From NCBI GenBank assembly GCA_024220525.1, contig JAMYWO010000316.1:1-34026 (forward strand): DNA of 34,026 nt, written 5' to 3'. A program made the translations under genes and the position numbers. The notes below the pieces were generated by a model. That model was not told where the DNA came from. It worked only from the letters and a program-made list of their open reading frames with translations, and did not search any database. Origin of the DNA: Cochliopodium minus. Its lineage: Eukaryota > Discosea > Himatismenida > Cochliopodiidae. Shown here piece by piece: positions 20,686 through 32,277 of this stretch (position 1 is its first letter; every line of letters starts with the position of its first letter).

Positions 20686-23600
20686 ATGAATAATGAAAGC
20701 AATATATTTGAATATGTATTATTATTTCGTGTAGAATTAGATGGTTCTCAAAACTTTTCTCTAATCAAAATAAATATTCTCCTTCAAAAAAAAATTTATT
20801 ATCTAACACAATCAAACACATTATAGGAGATGCAAATACCATAAGATTGGGATTTAAACATCCATCGAATCTTCCTGAAAAGATGATTGAAAATGTAAAA
20901 TCATTTTCTTTCCCTGATTTGAAATCGATCAAGCCTATGATGAAGATGGAGGGAGAAAGTTTCAATTTTATTTTGACAGAAGATGATAATTCAAAGAGTT
21001 ATGGTTATTGCAGAAGATTGCTGCCATATGGAACAGAAGCAAGATTGCCAATCTGTTTTTGTTTGATTAGCAAATAGTAAATTACAATACCAATATGATA
21101 TATTACCTTTATAAACAACAATCATATTTTTGGAAATATATAATAAATTTAACATATTGCTCACAAATTTCATCCAATCAAAATTAATATACAAATATGA
21201 AAGATATAATCAATCCATTATTTAACTCCATATTAAAATAATCCCTCTTATATAAAATATAATAACAATTAAATAATGTGATAGAAAAAACCAATAAAGG
21301 GATCAACTATTTGATTAATTAAAAACATCAAGAATATGTGCAAATTGGATTTAATAAAATTAAACCTCTTAATTTAAATCTATTCAAATTACAAGAAATC
21401 TCTATTTATATATCATCCCTATTTCAATCTATTAATACTCACAAATTATATTTTCAAAATAATATAGTTCATCAATCAAAATGTTCAGCGATATATTAAA
21501 AGTGATAGAAGAAAAGTGCGTGTTAGCCACCCATACCTCCGTATTTTCGTTTTTGAAATTGTTGCAGAAGATGCCTGTACCAACACCTGGAACTTCCCTC
21601 AAATGCACTGTATCACCCACAGAAGAACATACATTTAGCAGACCTCAAGATAAAGATAATGTTTTGGAGCATGTAAAAAATTGGATATAAATTTTTATTT
21701 CCTTTCAATTTCTATCTCTATAATGAAATATTGACCTTAATTTATTTCTTATTCAGTTTATTAATAAATTATAAACAAATAATCCATAAATCATCTTTGA
21801 TATGACCATAAAATATTCTTATATCATCTTATTGATTTCACATTTATAAAAAATACATATAAATTAAAATAAAAGTGGAAAATTGATTAAAAATGAATCA
21901 TAATAAAAGATAATGATTTATGATGTAAAAAATTCAAGACATATCCTCAACACCTTTAATTGAGAAAAATGTTTTTTTATTTGTTTGATTGATAAAAAAA
22001 AAAGATGGATCTTTACGACATGCTGAAACACATCAGCATCACCAACATAATCTACCTCTTCGCAGCTCTGATGAACGAAAGAAGAGTGATTATCTGCTCC
22101 TCAAAACTGAGCGTTCTCTCCTCCTGCGCCCAAGGGCTCGTAGCACTCCTCTACCCCTTCTCATGGCAATACATTTTCATCCCCGTCTTACCAAACAATT
22201 TGATCATGTTTTGTTGTGCCCCCATGCCTTTTGTTATTGGAATGATGACCGAACACATCGATGATTTGAATTCTATCAAAGAGTTGATGAATGAGGTGTT
22301 TATCTTTAATATCGATTCAAACAAGTGGGTCGACAAGCCTGAGGGCATAGATGACTTTAAGTTGTTGCCTGAAGAGCCCATGAACTCTTTGACATTTTAT
22401 CTCACAAAAATTAAAAGTAAGAAATTTTATTTATTTAATATTATTTTATTTTTTTAATTTATAAACTATTTTAATTAAAATATTATTGAATACCTTTAAT
22501 TTATTTATTTGTTTGATCAGTTTCCTTTATTAATTTATTTTCTTCACATTTAAATTTTAATCTTTAAATCTTTCTCTTTAAAAAACAGAAAAATCATCCA
22601 AAAAAAATAAACAAGAAATAGCAAAACAAGTATCGAGTTTGTTCATGTCTTTCTTCGCAAAGATACTTGGACCTTATAATTTATTTTACAAGCCCAACGA
22701 AAACCCAGAAAAAGCAAAAACCATCCCTCTCGTATTTGACAAACCAGAATATTTAAAAAATCTTCCAGAGGATTATGTACCATACATGGAACCTTTTACA
22801 CAAGTTCAAATGTTCGAAGAGTTTATAAGAGAAAGAGAAAAAACAGATGGTGTTATAGGTAAATTATTAATTTTAACTATTTTTTATTTTTTCATTTTAT
22901 TATTATTATTTTATTTAAACATTAATATTTTTTTTCTAGATGTTGCATTTGATAAACATAGAAAAGAATATTTAGAAGCACTTCAAACATTGTCGGATTG
23001 TACCGAACCCGAAAAAGAAACACAACTCAGACAAGAATTCAACAACACCTTTTTTGTGAGCCCGGATTACTCCGAGTTGATGCGTCAAAATCTGGGAAAG
23101 TTTGCATTGAAGCTAAAAAATCTCGCGAAAAACATAGGAAAGAAGAATGAAAATAACAACACCGTAGATAATAAAAATAACAAATCTTTAAATGAATTGA
23201 GTTCTGAGGAGTTGGGAAATATGATAAAAAAGAGACAGCCCATTGAAAGTTCTCCTGTTTTTGATCCCAATAGATCTCCTTCTCCTATCACTCATAAAAA
23301 TGTGGATCCAAAGGTCGCCATCAAGAAAGTTCCTCCCAAAGTTGTAAAAAATAATCCCGTCACCAAAGTTCCTCTCAATAATAACAATACAAACAATATC
23401 TCTAATAATACAAATAATGCACCTCCCACTAAAAATAATAACATTCTCATCAACTCCCCCATCAAGACTCCCGCCAAGACTCCCTCCGTCAAAAATAATG
23501 GTACGAATGTTCCTCCTCCTAACAAGACTCCCCTTCCCAACAAACAACCACCAAACAAAGTTCCTCTCAAAAAAAACATCCCTTCAAACAAAAATATTCC

Positions 23601-23808
23601 TCCAAACAAAAATGTTCCTCCAAACAAAAACTCATTGACAAAAGTTCAAGCTCTTTACGATTTTGAAGCACAAAATGAAAGAGAACTCAATTTTAAGAGT
23701 GGTTCCATTATTACTATTCTCGATAATTCTCATGAGGACTGGTGGAAAGGTTCTCTCGATAATGGTGTCTCTGGTTGGTTTCCTAAGGACTATGTTTCTG
23801 ATCTTTAA
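20686..23808 (+). CDS. DENN-domain protein with Pro/Asn linker and C-terminal SH3 (687 aa)
   Basis: DENN domains are exchange factors for Rab GTPases, so a role in membrane traffic is likely. uDENN is at about 8-105 (NIFEYVLLFRVELDG, IRLGFKHPSNLP, CFCLISK). Central DENN is at about 110-300 (VIEEKCVLATHTSVFSFL, LMNERRVIICSSKLSVLSS, PFSWQYIFIPVLPNNL), then dDENN to about 440. A linker (about 450-630) has repeated PNK/PPNK units. SH3 is at 632-687 (VQALYDFEAQNERELNF, DWWKGS, GWFPKDYV) with all the usual ligand-groove aromatics. Exons: 20686-20743, 20827-21076, 21468-21672, 22005-22416, 22589-22858 and 22940-23808; 2064 nt, 688 codons. The first donor is GTTCTC, unusual but phase-consistent. Introns 2 and 3 are long (391 and 332 nt). 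The proline-rich linker could bind its own SH3. It lies in line with the two RhoGEF genes. Confidence 0.9.
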
Positions 23809-23951
23809 TAAAAATGTTAAGTATTTACAAAAGGAAAAATGATTGTCAATAATGAATGATTCAAAAAATGAAAACAAAAAAAGTAAAATTGGAATTAAAA
23901 TTAGAAAAATATTTATTTTATTTTTTTTGTTGGAAATTTCTTTTTTTTTAA

Positions 23952-24673
23952 TTATTTATTATTATCTTCTTTTACAACAAAAAATGATTTTAAAGTTGTT
24001 TGCTTTCTTTTTTTGGGACTATTATTATTGTCTTGATTTTTCTTGTTAAGATCTGTCAACATTCTCTTCTTTGTATTATTTGGTGAGAAAATGATTTTTT
24101 TTGGGCTTTTGAGATTTTCTATTTCACTTTTATCTTCGACATACTCTTCGACCTCTTTATCATCAAATCTTTTAGAAAACAAAAAAGCATGTGGAGCTTC
24201 TATTCTCTTATAATAATCTTTCAACAATTTTACTTTTTTGAAATCAAGTTTTTCATAGAAGGATAGAGCATCTTCATTGTTGATATGCACATGTATTTGT
24301 ATTTCCGTTATTAATTTTTCTTTACAATATTCAACAGTTTTCCCTATCAATGACCTACCTATTCCCTTTCTTCGATATTTGAGATCTACAGTTATTGTTT
24401 TAACAAATAAAATATTATTTTTATCCAATTCACAACAAATAGATCCTGCAAAATCATCTTTATAGAAAGCTAAAGTATATCAAGTGCATATTAGTGATTA
24501 GGAAGAAAAATTGAACAAAAATTACCTATTTGGCAGTAATTTTCTTTATTCATCAGTTCTTCATAGAATTTGTTTGGATATATAATAGGTAAAGCTATGA
24601 GATTCAATGTCTTTATAGATTCTAAATCTTCATTTGATATATCTTTCAAAATTATTTTGTTTTTCTTCTCCAT
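23952..24673 (-). CDS. NAA50: N-alpha-acetyltransferase NAA50 type, with PIP-box-like tail (221 aa)
   Basis: GNAT enzyme that acetylates protein N-termini (and lysines). Two exons on the minus strand, 24673-24526 and 24469-23952, total 666 nt, 222 codons. The NAA50 match is clear along the fold: YPNKFYEELM (human YNDKFYKDVL), the acetyl-CoA loop RRKGIG at 82-87, and DYYKRIEAPHAFLF (human NYYKRIEPADAHVL). After the catalytic domain, from about residue 155, comes an acidic then basic tail with SPKK sites. It ends in KRKQTTLKSFF; residues 206-213 (QTTLKSFF) fit the PCNA-interaction consensus Q-x-x-L-x-x-F-F with basic residues before it. Human NAA50 has a short tail without this motif. NAA50 is linked to sister-chromatid cohesion in animals, so a PCNA link is plausible but inferred. 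Confidence 0.92.
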
Positions 24674-24747
24674 TTTTTTTTTTATTAATTAATAATCGTT
24701 ATTTAAATAATTTCTCTAAAAATCTATTTTATTTAATACTTTTCGTC

Positions 24748-26052
24748 TCATTTCTTTTGTTTTTTTTTCTCTTCAATTTTCTTGTTGAGAGTATCATAGG
24801 TTGATATAGCAGATTGAGGAATAACCTGTCCAATGGAATTCTCAAGAGTTTTCAAACAAGGAACATCCAAAATCTTCAAGATGGCCTTAGTAGTATGATG
24901 TTTGTTTTGATTGAAATCATCAAGAGCCTGAGTGAGACCCTCATTAAGTAAAGAAGAGACGTAGTTCTTCAAAATCTCGTATCTTTGGCTGTCAGAGATT
25001 TCAGTGAGGATTGTATCTTCATCATTCTGTGAATTAATATTCATTCCCTTTTGGAGCCATGACATGCTATTTAAAAACTCATTCTAAAAAAAAAACCAAA
25101 CAATAAATGATTGATAAAATAATTTTTGTTGAAAAATTAATTTCATTTAAAAAATACTCCGAATAAATATTTTATTGAAATAAAAAAAAAATTTTGATAT
25201 TTATTTTACAAAAGATATTTTTCCATCTCCGTTAGTATCAATGCTCGTAAAAAAGTTTTCTAATTCATTTCCACTATATTCAAGATCTAAAGAATTAATA
25301 ATAAATTAAACAATAACAAGAATTTTATACTCAGATTTTTGAACAATTCGCTTATCCCTGCTTTGTCCAAATACCCTCTTTTCTTAGTATCACAAAGATC
25401 AAACAATTCTTTGAAACTCTTTTTTTTTTTTTTGGAAAAAATTAAAAATTAATTTGATGTTTTTTATAATTTTTTATTTTTTACTTTGGTTTCCTTATCG
25501 TTGAAATTCTCCAACAACGCAACAAAACTTGATTTACGTGACAAGTTGTTAGGTTGAATTGTTTTTGCTTTTTTCATCCATTTAAGTCCATTCACAAATT
25601 CCTTTCAAGAAAAATATATTTTTAAAAGTGAAATTTCAGATAGAATTAATATAAAATTATTTTTTTACGTTGAAATTAATTTGCCCATCTTTGTTAATAT
25701 CCAATTGATCAAACAGACTATTGAATTCTTTTTCGGTATGATTTATTTCCATTTGTTTCAATGCATTCTATATAAATTGTGAAAAATAAAAAAAATATTT
25801 TTTTTTTTGTTAGCATAGAACAGTTTATTAATTTTTATACTTGCAATTCTTTCTTAGATAATGATCCATCCTTATTTATATCGCACATTTTGAAAATCTC
25901 AATCCTAGAAATCGATATATTATTTTTAACATCAACATAAATGAAACTTCTATTCAATTTTCTTACAATTCTTTTTCATCATTTTGCTCCATTGTTTCAG
26001 CAAATTGAGCAATGCTTTTCTTTCTTGTGAGGGGTTGTCTTCTGTTCTGCAT
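24748..26052 (-). CDS. four-EF-hand calcium-binding protein with unknown C-terminal domain (288 aa)
   Basis: Seven exons (-): 26052-25967, 25904-25841, 25767-25669, 25601-25485, 25418-25331, 25286-25210 and 25083-24748; 867 nt, 289 codons. Starts MQNRRQPLTRKKS. Three canonical 12-residue calcium loops are seen: DINKDGSLSKKE, DINKDGQINFNE and DTNGDGKISFNE. The third hand in order is degenerate (DTKKRGYLDKAG; Arg at position 5, Gly at 12) and should not bind calcium. The first and second halves are internally similar (EFVNGLKWMKKA versus EFLNSMSWLQKG), which suggests duplication of an EF-hand pair. About 100 residues without EF-hands follow, helical and ending in a Lys/Glu tail. There is no signal peptide or acylation site. 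A calcium sensor is likely; the target is unknown. Confidence 0.88.
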
Positions 26053-26476
26053 TTTTAATGTTTTTCTCTATTTTTATTTCAAATATGTCAATAAAATAGA
26101 AAGGGTATGAATGAATTGAAAAAAAAATACTCTCCTTGATGATATATAAGATGATCAAGGATCAAATTTTCAATTTTTTTTTTTTTAATTTAAAATTTCT
26201 ACAATAAAATTTCTTTTTTGTAATTCGAATCTTATCTCAAATTCAATTAGATTTATCAAGAACTAATTGTATTTCATCAAGTTTAACAAAATTGATTTTG
26301 TTTCGCAATTTCCTTGAAGATGAATTTGAAAATAAAAAAAATAAAAAAAAAAGAGAAAGAATTTGGAAAGAATAAATTTATTCTATCTTTCAAATTCATC
26401 ATTCAATTGAAGAATAACATACATATATAAAGTCATATTCCTATTCATTTCTCAAATATATAAAAAAATAAAAAAA
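26053..26476. promoter_or_regulatory. divergent intergenic region between EF-hand and EFL1 genes
   Basis: 424 bp between starts at 26052 (-) and 26477 (+). It must carry both promoters. I see poly-A/T tracts (for example 26334-26352) and no defined motif or open frame. Confidence 0.4.
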
Positions 26477-29400
26477 ATGCAAGGAAATCAATTGAATCAA
26501 TTGATAGTAAAATTACAAAAGAAGACAGATCATATCAGAAATATATGGTAAAAAAAAACCATACAAAAAAATTTCAGCTAAAAAAATATAAATAATCTGC
26601 TTCAAAATATAAAATTATAAAAGTATTTTGGCACATGTTGATCATGGAAAAACGACATTATCAGATTCATTGATAGTATCAAATGGAATAATCTCGCAAA
26701 GATTAGCAGGGAAAATTAAATATATGGATTCGAGAGAAGAGGAGCAAGAAAGAAAGATAACAATGAAGTCAAGCTCCATTTCATTGCTCTACTCACATAA
26801 CCTTCCTGAGACTGGAGTGAAGGAGGAGGTGCCTTATCTGATCAATTTGATCGATTCTCCTGGACATGTTGACTTTAGTATGGAAGTATCTTCAGCACTC
26901 AGATTGTAAAAACAAAAAAAAAAATATTAAATTAAAAAAAATTAAAATTTCTTTAAACAATTCATTCCTTTATCAAACAAAAACTAAATTTACATTTTTT
27001 ATTCTTTATCAATCCAAAATTTTATTTGGTAAATTTCTTTGTTGTGCTTCATTTTACATTATTTTAATTTTAGATGTGACGGAGCAATAGTGGTGGTGGA
27101 TGTAATTGAAGGCGTTTGTGTTCAGACAAATGCAGTCTTGAAACAGGCATGGGACGAAAAAGTAAGACCAGTGCTTGTCCTAAACAAAATGGACAGACTT
27201 TTCCGAGAATTGAATTGCGTAAAAAAAATTTTTGTCAATTTATTAAAAGAATATAAGAAATAAATCATTTTTCATTTTAGGACGCAAATACAGCATATTT
27301 ACATTTAAAAAAAGTTTTGTCTCAAGTAAATGCAGTCTGGAGTACTTTTTGGTTGCACGAAAACGTCATTGGACTCGTAATAATTCCCTTCAAATACAAA
27401 TTCAAAAGAGCATTCTTTAAATTTAATTTTTAGGAAAATGAAGTAGAAACAGAAAAGAAGGAAACAGTGGAAATCAAAGAAGGGGAAGAAGAAAAAGAGG
27501 AAGAATTTTTTGATCCTTGGTAAAAAAAAAGCATATTTACATTAAAAAGAATCATTAATTTATATTTTATATCTTCAATAGTAAAGGGAATGTTGTGTTC
27601 GCATCTGCTTTTGAGGGTAATAAAAACTTTGTTTTTATTATTTTATCTTAATTTTATTTTTAATTTTTAAATTATTTTAATTTTTATTTTATCGACCAGG
27701 TTGGGGCTTTGGAATTCATCATTTCGCGAATTTAATGTCAGTAAAATTGGGCATGAACAAAAAAATTCTGCAAAAAACCCTCTGGGGAGAATTTTACTAC
27801 GATCCAAAAGCCAAAAACATAAAAACTAAAAATATCAATGGAAAGCTCACTCCCATGTTCGTTCAATTCGTGCTTAAAAACATTTGGTCGGTATATACAA
27901 AGTGTCAAAAAGGGTATTTAGTTTTTTAAAAAAATATTTTTTTAAAATTTAAATTTTTTTGATTTTTTAATTTTAAATTTTTTAAAAATTTTTTCTTTAT
28001 TTAAATTTTTTCTTTAAAAAAATTTTTTATTTAAATTTTTTTGATATTTTATTTTTAATTTTAAAATTTTTTTCTGACAATTTTATTTCATTTATTTTTC
28101 TTTTTTGTTACAAATAAAAAAAAAGAGATGAGAACGAAATAGAGAAAATCACAAAAGCTTTGGACATAAAAATTCTCCCCAGAATTTTGAAGTCGAAAGA
28201 AAAGAACACCATTCTCACAGCTATTATGACATCATGGCTCCCTTTGGCCCCCTCTGTACTAAGTAAGAAAAAGAAAACATTAAAAATAAAAAAAAAAATA
28301 TTTAAAAATAAAAAAAATATGAAATAAAAATTATTTAAATAAAATTTTAAATAAAAATTATTTTCTTTATCAACTTTTTTAAAAACTGTTTAAATATAAA
28401 TTAAAAAAAAAATAAAAATTCATTAAAAATTATTTAAAAAAAATAATTAAAAAAAAAATTAAATAAAAATTTATTCAAAAAAAAAATTTAAATAAATAAA
28501 GATATGTGTGTTTCCCACCTTCCAAACCCTATCGAAGCACAAAGAGAAAAACTGGGAATATTTTTCCCTCCATTCACATTCAATGAAAGCGAGAGCAAGT
28601 CAAAGTTTGAGAAAATCTCCAAAAATATTGAAGAATGTTCCAAGGATGGGGAAGTGGTTGTGTTCATCTCCAAAATGTTCCCTTCTGATTACACAACTAA
28701 AAACGAACACAAAAAAGACGAAAGTAATTTTTTTAAAATTTTTTATTTTTCTGATTTATTTACTATATATTCAAGTTTCTTGATGAATTTAATAAACATT
28801 TCTAGATTTTATAATTTCTATAATTTTAATTTATATTTTTAACTTCTAATTTTTAATTATTTTATTTTTATACTTTTATATTTTTATTGATTTATATTTT
28901 TATATTTTATATTTTATATTTTTAAATATTTTATATTTTTATAGATTTATATTTTTATATTTTTATATTTTTATTTTTATATTTTTATATTTTAAATTTA
29001 ATGTAATCATAAATTTGATTTTTGTGTTTTAAAATTTAAATATTTTTATTAGATGGAGAAATAATCGAAAACAAATCAAGTAACGCAAACAAATTTATAG
29101 CATTCGCAAGAATCTTCAGCGGAACTCTCAAGAAGGGAGCGACAGTCAAAATAATGGGACCCAAATGGAACCCAAACAACCCCACCTCCTTCATCCAAAC
29201 AACCGAAATCAACTCCATCTTTTTGATGATGGGAAGAGAAGCAGAACCTATCGATGAAATACCCGCTGGAAATATTGGCAAAAAAAATATAAATCTTTTT
29301 TCCTTTTAATATTTTATTTAACAATTAAATATTTTTTTTTTAATTTTAATAATCTATTTTATTTTTGAATTTAATTTTAGTAATTTCTTTTTTTTTTATT

Positions 29401-31871
29401 TATTAATATATTCATTTTTGATATTTATTAAGTTTAATTTAATTTTTTTAATTTTTATTTTTTCAATAATATTTTTTCGATTTTAATTTTGTTAAATTTT
29501 TATTTTAAAAAATATTTTATTTTTTATTTCTTTTTTTAGTTATTCAATCATTTTCATTAATTTTTTAATTTTTTTTTAGTTGGAATAGGAGGTTTGGGAG
29601 ACATCGTTTTGAAAACTGCCACCATTTGTACAGAAATTTGCATCCCCTCCTTCGACACGATGAAAACCAGCAGTTCTCCCATCATCAGTGTTGCTGTAGA
29701 ACCAAAATTTTCTTCCGATCAGCAATACTTATTAGAAGGTAAACATTTATATTTTTAATTTATTTTTATTTTTTATTTTTATATTTTTTTTATTTTAATT
29801 TTTATTTTTATATTTTTTTTATTTAAAATTTTATTATTTTATTTTTTAATTTATAATATTTATTAATTATTAATTTATTATTTTTGTTTATTTTTTATTT
29901 TATTTGTATGTTAATAGGTCTCAAAATTTTGAATTCTTCCGATCCTTGTGTACAGGTTATCATCAAGGATACAGGAGAACATATCATTGTTGCTTCAGGA
30001 GAAGTCCACTTGGAAATGTGTTTGAAAGATCTCAAAGAGAGATACGCCAACATCGAACTCGATGTAAGAAAAAAAATAATGAAAAAAAAAAAAAAATTAA
30101 AAATTAAATATCAAAAATAGTTAATAAAATAAAAAAGAAAATCAAAAATCAAAAAAATTAAATTTCATTATTTTAAATAAAAATAAAACATACAAAAAAT
30201 ATGAAAGAAAAAAATTTTTTATAAAAATAAACGAGAAAATGATATAATAAAAAATTAAATCTCAAAATAGTTAATAATACAAAAATGAAAATGTTATTTA
30301 AAACGTTTTTAAAATGACAAGAATATTAAAAATATAAAACATAATTCTTTTATTTTTAGGTATCAGAACCAATTATATCATTGAGAGAAACAATAATTAA
30401 AGAAAGGAGAATAGACGAAAGAAAAGACAATAAAAGAAACCACCCAGATGGGAAAGTTTCCTTCACTTTTCGGCGATGCCCTCCCTCCAACATCTCCTCC
30501 TTTCTACCTCAACTCCAAGAATATTGACTACTTGAGATCTTGTAACAACCTGAAGAGATCTCCGTTTTTGCACACAAATTGTTTAATGTTTTCAAAGAAG
30601 CTGGTATTTTTTTCTTTTTATTCATTAAATCTTAATTTTTTATTTATTTTTAAACTTTTTTAACTTTTATAGTTTCCAACTTTTTTATTTAATTTAATAA
30701 ATTTTTTTTTGATTTTATATTCAACTTTATTTTGATTTTTTTAATTTTGTAATTTACAAACATGTATTTTAATTTTTTTATCAGGTAAAAATGGGAAAAG
30801 CTTTTCCTTTTTTGGGAAATAGGACCCTCAGAAAACAACTGCAACCTGATGTTCAACAGAGTGCCCAAATTTACGACTTCATTTTGGGGACAATCTCAAA
30901 ACGACTTTTTTCAAATTTCCCAAAGACATTCGTGAATCCAAAATCAAAAAATAGAGAATTCCGAGTTGGATCAACTGATTATTGAAAGAAACGAACATTT
31001 AATCAAGTTTTCTGATTCGATTGCTTCTGGTTTTCGTATCGCCACTAATTCTGGTCCTCTTTGTGAGGAGCAGACAATGGACGTTTGTTTTTGTTTGGAA
31101 GATTTCGAGTACAACTTTGAGTTGGAAGAAGATGATTCTCAAACCCACGGTCCCTTAAGGTAAAAAAAAAAAAATCAAAAAAACTTTTCACAATTTTTCA
31201 AAGTGGACAAATTATTGCTTCTGCTTGTTTTGGTAAATATTTTTTAAAAACAAAAATCTATATTTTTAATTTTTTTTATTTTTTTTTTTTTTTGATAGGA
31301 ATGAGAAAGGCCTTTGAATTAAAATCAGCAAGAATTTATGAAGCAGTTTTCGATTGCCATATACAAGTTTCTCAAGAGTACCTAGGGAAAACATACAGCA
31401 TTCTTGGGAAAAGAAGAGCCAAAATTTTGGATGAGAGCTTGAAATATGGGACAAACATTTTTGGAATAAGAGCATATTTACCAGTTACTGAAAGTTTTGG
31501 ATTCTATCAAGAATTAGTTGAAGCAACTAGGTAAAAAAAAAATAACTAAAAAAATAAAATAAAAGTAAAAAATAAAATAAAAAATCTAAATAACAAAAAT
31601 GAAATAAAAAATCTAAGAAAAATAATTTATTAATAGTGGATCTGCTACTGCTCAATTAGTATTTCATTCATGGAGAAAAATAGACAAGGATCCCTTCTTT
31701 GTACCAAGAACTGAAGAGGAATTGGAAGAGTTCGGGGAAAGTGACTCCACTCGTGCTCCTAACATAGCTAAAGATTTGATTGATAAAGTAAGAAAGAGAA
31801 AGGGATTAAAGTTGGATGAAAAGTTGGTGGAATCAGGAGACAAACAAAGAAATCTCAGCAAAAATAAATAA
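26477..31871 (+). CDS. EFL1: EFL1, elongation-factor-like GTPase 1 (about 977 aa), with local frame breaks
   Basis: EFL1 (yeast Ria1) works with SBDS to release eIF6 from 60S ribosomal subunits in the cytoplasm. GTPase motifs: AHVDHGKTT (27-35), IDSPGHVDF and NKMD. Later EF2-like parts: [19 protein letters not shown]...[34 protein letters not shown], and the C-terminus QRNLSKNK as in human EFL1. Exons: 26477-26547, 26624-26905, 27074-27218, 27281-27376, 27434-27519, 27582-27616, 27700-27913, 28126-28262, 28502-28723, 29053-29277, 29580-29738, 29918-30063, 30360-30603, 30785-31159, 31204-31232, 31299-31530 and 31637-31871. The intron 29278-29579 has a GC donor. Exons 1-12 stay in frame (606 codons). 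In 30360-31000 the homologous reading jumps frame about five times at short homopolymers, net minus one base. The rest is intact. Sequence error is likelier than a dead gene, because EFL1 is normally essential and single-copy. Confidence 0.92.
28862..28995. repeat. TATATTTT-type low-complexity repeat in an EFL1 intron
   Basis: Repeated tttatattttta units fill the middle of the intron 28724-29052. A simple-sequence expansion with no coding potential. Confidence 0.75.
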
Positions 31872-32277
31872 AATTAAATTATTTTCAAAAAAAAAAAAAT
31901 GGTTTTTCTCTTGTTTGAATCAAACCCATTCAGTTTCAGATAATTGTTAACTAATTCCTTTGGATATATCCAACAAGAATATTAAAATTAAAAACGCTAA
32001 TCTTGAAGATGTAAAAGAATAATCAAAAAAACCAAGAAAGAAGGACAAGAAAAAAAAAAGGGGACAAGACGAATAAGAAAGAAAACAAAAGAAAATGAAA
32101 TAAAAATTAAATAAAGGTTGGTTGTTTTAGAATCAAATACTTTTTAAATATTAAATGATAGAAAAAATACAAATTTAAAGTTGAAACCTTGTGGAAAAAA
32201 ATGATAACGTGATTAAATTTTACAAAATTAACTGAATAAAATAAAAAATTGATCATTACACAAGAATTAAGAAAACA
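31872..32277. other. intergenic stretch between convergent genes, nothing recognised
   Basis: 406 bp holding the 3' flanks of EFL1 (+) and the Asn-rich gene (-). A purine-rich patch (about 32030-32100, AAGAAAGGACAAG type) is the only notable composition. No RNA or protein gene seen. Confidence 0.5.

Noticed and set aside
23188-23627. Antisense open frames, Gly- or Leu-rich
   Set aside because: They mirror the Pro/Asn/Lys repeat linker of the DENN-SH3 gene; their composition is a by-product of the sense codons.
24748-25065. Separate small gene starting MSWLQKG
   Set aside because: The upstream AG|AATGAG acceptor extends it in frame to complete the last EF-hand loop (DTNGDGKISF-NE). It is the final exon of the EF-hand gene.
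30785-31000. Programmed frameshifting at AAA-TAG in EFL1
   Set aside because: Homology (FWEIGP) already lies in the second frame upstream of the first AAA-TAG, and the switches go in both directions, which fits homopolymer errors better.
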